Position numbers and translations under genes: made by a program. A stretch of DNA of 64,000 bases from Thermoanaerobaculia bacterium (GTDB taxonomy: Bacteria > Acidobacteriota > Thermoanaerobaculia > Multivoradales > Multivoraceae), in contig JAJEBV010000037.1 in assembly GCA_022822365.1 (NCBI GenBank), positions 19,327 through 83,326 of the forward strand, in the 5' to 3' direction. The notes under the pieces are model-generated. The model was not told the origin of the DNA. It saw nothing but the letters and a program-made list of their open reading frames with translations, and ran no database searches. Positions 62,138 through 64,000 of this stretch are shown here, piece after piece; positions within the stretch are counted from its first letter, which is position 1; each line of letters starts with the position of its first letter.

Positions 62138-63859
62138 CTAGCGCTCTGCGCAGAAGCCTCGCAGTTGTTGCGAGGTCTGTGCGAAGACCGGGTCGTTCGC
62201 GGCGAAGCGGCGGCCATCGTTCAGGAGCGCCAGGGCTTCGTCGCAGCGATCCGTATGGGCCAGGATGGCGGCGAGGCGGAGGCGGGCCAGGGTGAGGTCG
62301 GGACGGACGGCGAGGGCTGCGGCGAAGGCCCTTGCGGCTTCCTCGGGACGACGCAGGTCGAGGAGGACCATGCCGAGGACGAAGCTGGTCTGGGCTTCCG
62401 TCGGGTCGAGCTGCTGTGCCGTTCGGAGTTCGCGAGCGGCGTCCCGCAGGCGGCCCTCGATGGCCAGGATGCCGCCGAGTTCGGTGCGCAGCCGGGCCTC
62501 GTCGGCGGCGGCGAAGTCCGCCGAGCGGAGGCTTCGTTCCAGGGCGGTTCGGGCCTCCTGCAGGCGGTTCTGCTGTCGCAGCACGACGCTCAACGCCTGT
62601 ACGGCGGCGCCGTCCGAGGGGACGTCGTCGACTCGCGCACGAAGGAGCTCCAACGCTTCGGTCGGCCGGCCGACTGCGGCGATGGCGGCGGCGCGCCGTG
62701 TCCCTGCCTCCGCGTAGTCGGGGTCGAGCGCCAGCACGCGGTCGTAGCGTTCCAGCGCTTCCACGGGACGGCCCGCCCGGTCGAGGAGCAGGGCGAGCTG
62801 GTAGTGCGCCTGCTTGTAATCCGGGGCCAGCCTGATCGCGCGGGTCAGGTGCCCGATCGCCTCGGCCGCCTGGCCGCGGTTGGACTGGAGCTGGGCGAGT
62901 TCGAAGTGCGCCGAGGCCTGGTCGGGGGCCAGCGCCAGGAGTTCTTCGTAGGCGGCTTCGGCCTGCTCGAACTGACCGGCGTCGACGTGGGCGAGCGCCA
63001 GGTGCCGGTGGGCTTCCAGGTTCGTCGGATCCGCTTCGATGGCACGGGCAAAGACGGTCGCCGCGGCGGCGAACTCGCCGGCCTGCACCGCGATCAGTCC
63101 CTGCTGGACCAGAGCGGCGCTGCCGGCCGGCAGGTAGGCGAGTTCCCCGATCAGGGGGTCGTCCAGGGTGAAGTCGGTGTGGCTCGCGAGCGCCAAGTGT
63201 TCGGCGGCGCGTTCCTCATCTCCCAGTTGGCGGTGCGCCATGGCGAGCGAGTAGTGCCCGCGGCCGGCGCCGGGTTCGGCGGCCACGGCGCGTTGGAGGA
63301 GGCCGGCCGCGGTCCCGGCGTCGCCGCGGTCGAGGGCGAGCACGCCCAGTCCGTACAGCCCCGGCGCAAACTCCGGCTGCAACTCCAGCACGCGGTTCCA
63401 CTGCGCGGCGGCTTGGGATGGCTGACCCCGTTCCATCTCGATGGACGCCAGGTGGTGAAGGGCCGGGATGTACTCAGGCTCGATGGCGAGGGACTGCTCG
63501 TAGGACGCTGCGGCCGCGTCGAGATCTCCCCGGGCCTGCGCCGCGAAAGCATGGAGATACGGCCAGCGATAGTCCGAGGGGTCAAGCCGCCGGGCCTCCC
63601 GGTAACAACGTTCGGCCGCCTCGAGCGCGTCGAAGGCGTGGGTGTCGAGCAACTGGACGCCGTGGTAGAGCTTGCCGAGTTCGCCGACTGCAGCGGCGAG
63701 TTCCGTGTCCGCGGCGTCGCCGTCGGCGAGTGCGTCGATGCGGCGTTCCATGGCCGCGACCTGGGCCCGCACCGCGGGGTCGCGGAGCTCGTGGACCGCG
63801 GGGAGTGTTACCCGTTCGTCGGCGACGCAGGCGAGGCAGAGCAGCGCTGCCGCCACCAC
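62138..63859 (-). CDS. TPR-repeat protein, probably exported
   Basis: About 573 residues, dominated by tetratricopeptide repeats from about residue 70 to the end (for example YREARRLDPSDYRWPYLHAF, YEQSLAIEPEYIPALHHLAS, WNRVLELQPEFAPGLYGLGV, YDRVLALDPDYAEAGTRRAA), at least a dozen units. It probably scaffolds protein contacts. A short hydrophobic N terminus (VVAAALLCLAC) suggests export or a lipoprotein, but the lipobox is poor. The start is uncertain: GTG 63859 or 63856 follows GGAGAG closely, while the frame continues upstream to 63997 through a hairpin repeat. That extension (MRGSSDPLPPEAEK) is repeat-encoded and probably not genuine. Confidence 0.78.
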   Translation of the reverse strand: MVAAALLCLACVADERVTLPAVHELRDPAVRAQVAAMERRIDALADGDAADTELAAAVGELGKLYHGVQLLDTHAFDALEAAERCYREARRLDPSDYRWPYLHAFAAQARGDLDAAAASYEQSLAIEPEYIPALHHLASIEMERGQPSQAAAQWNRVLELQPEFAPGLYGLGVLALDRGDAGTAAGLLQRAVAAEPGAGRGHYSLAMAHRQLGDEERAAEHLALASHTDFTLDDPLIGELAYLPAGSAALVQQGLIAVQAGEFAAAATVFARAIEADPTNLEAHRHLALAHVDAGQFEQAEAAYEELLALAPDQASAHFELAQLQSNRGQAAEAIGHLTRAIRLAPDYKQAHYQLALLLDRAGRPVEALERYDRVLALDPDYAEAGTRRAAAIAAVGRPTEALELLRARVDDVPSDGAAVQALSVVLRQQNRLQEARTALERSLRSADFAAADEARLRTELGGILAIEGRLRDAARELRTAQQLDPTEAQTSFVLGMVLLDLRRPEEAARAFAAALAVRPDLTLARLRLAAILAHTDRCDEALALLNDGRRFAANDPVFAQTSQQLRGFCAER

Positions 63860-63868
63860 GCTCTCCGC

Positions 63869-64000
63869 TGGGTGCGCGGGTCTTCCGACCCGCTTGCCGG
63901 TCCTCGCACCGCGAAGCGGTGCAGGCCGGAGATACTGTCGGCCTTCGGCCGCCGTCTTTTCCGCCTCCGGCGGGAGCGGGTCGGAAGACCCGCGCACCCA
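63869..64000. repeat. Inverted pair of 7-4-7 hairpin repeats (REPIN-like)
   Basis: TGGGTGC + GCGGGTC-TTCC-GACCCGC (63869-63893) and its exact reverse complement (63976-64000) bound 82 bp. That interval contains GCACCGC-GAA-GCGGTGC (63906-63922) and two further short hairpins. The right copy ends at the window edge, so the element may extend. Two REP-like units in inverted orientation at a short distance is the layout of REPIN/BIME elements. Confidence 0.78.

Noticed and set aside
62138..63997. The longer TPR protein starting at 63997.
   Set aside because: Its first 46 residues are encoded by hairpin repeats and precede the hydrophobic N terminus; a start at 63859 or 63856 is more plausible.

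Overview
The window is about 64 kb of uniformly GC-rich DNA, densely packed with genes on both strands. I see no rRNA, tRNA, CRISPR array, transposase or phage gene. The gene content suggests an uncultured member of the Acidobacteriota. The reasons are two large secreted proteins of the acidobacterial VWFA-related type, a DUF1553/DUF1501 pair, a pair made of an SO2930-type diheme cytochrome and a parallel beta-helix protein, many secreted c-type cytochromes and lipoproteins, and many Rieske, LLM-flavin and PQQ oxidoreductases. The phylum is an inference from gene families, not from a marker gene.

Layout. 1-5.4 kb: the 3' end of a SCO/SenC protein, a diheme cytochrome overlapping a beta-helix lipoprotein, a divergent cytochrome c'-like protein, an exported epoxide-hydrolase-like enzyme and a NIPSNAP lipoprotein. 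5.5-6.1 kb: a lone type IV pilin-like protein. 6.2-19.3 kb: one long same-strand run. It begins with the circularly permuted ATP-grasp / alpha-E / transglutaminase triad. Next comes a complete partner-switching module (STAS, REC-PP2C phosphatase, RsbW-like ATPase), then a periplasmic binding protein overlapping a membrane histidine kinase, and finally a MacB-like ABC exporter with an HlyD adaptor. 19.3-25.4 kb: a minus-strand operon in which a cytochrome/beta-propeller protein leads a TetR regulator, a Rieske oxygenase and an LLM flavoprotein, with a good promoter and a candidate operator. 25.5-29.1 kb: an MFS symporter, a DUF2911-like protein and an Eis-like acetyltransferase. 29.3-33.9 kb: a four-gene Gld-like ABC-2 cluster whose genes all overlap. 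33.9-42.7 kb: metabolic genes (F420-type LLM, YbdK-like ligase, dicarboxylate symporter, aminopeptidase, GlpQ, molybdopterin oxidoreductase, SerC). 42.9-50.8 kb: a membrane-anchored diheme cytochrome, a DAPG-hydrolase-like protein, a carboxylesterase, an M20 peptidase, and a PQQ dehydrogenase coupled to an FAA hydrolase. 50.9-60.8 kb: a minus-strand operon DUF1553 - DUF1501 - VWA - VWA. 60.9-64 kb: PurU and a TPR protein.

Two window-wide patterns are not explained by the genes. First, a family of short structured repeats: ten hairpins with a 7-bp stem, 4-nt loop and 7-bp stem, nine of them next to GGTGC/GCACC, with covarying stems. Larger composites carry two further hairpins or perfect 23-34 bp inverted repeats. 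They occupy every convergent gene gap longer than 50 bp (the 42.7 kb one only in degenerate form) and several 5' leaders. Second, many genes that lack a Shine-Dalgarno sequence have a TANNNT hexamer 7-10 nt before the start codon. This is the arrangement expected for leaderless mRNAs.
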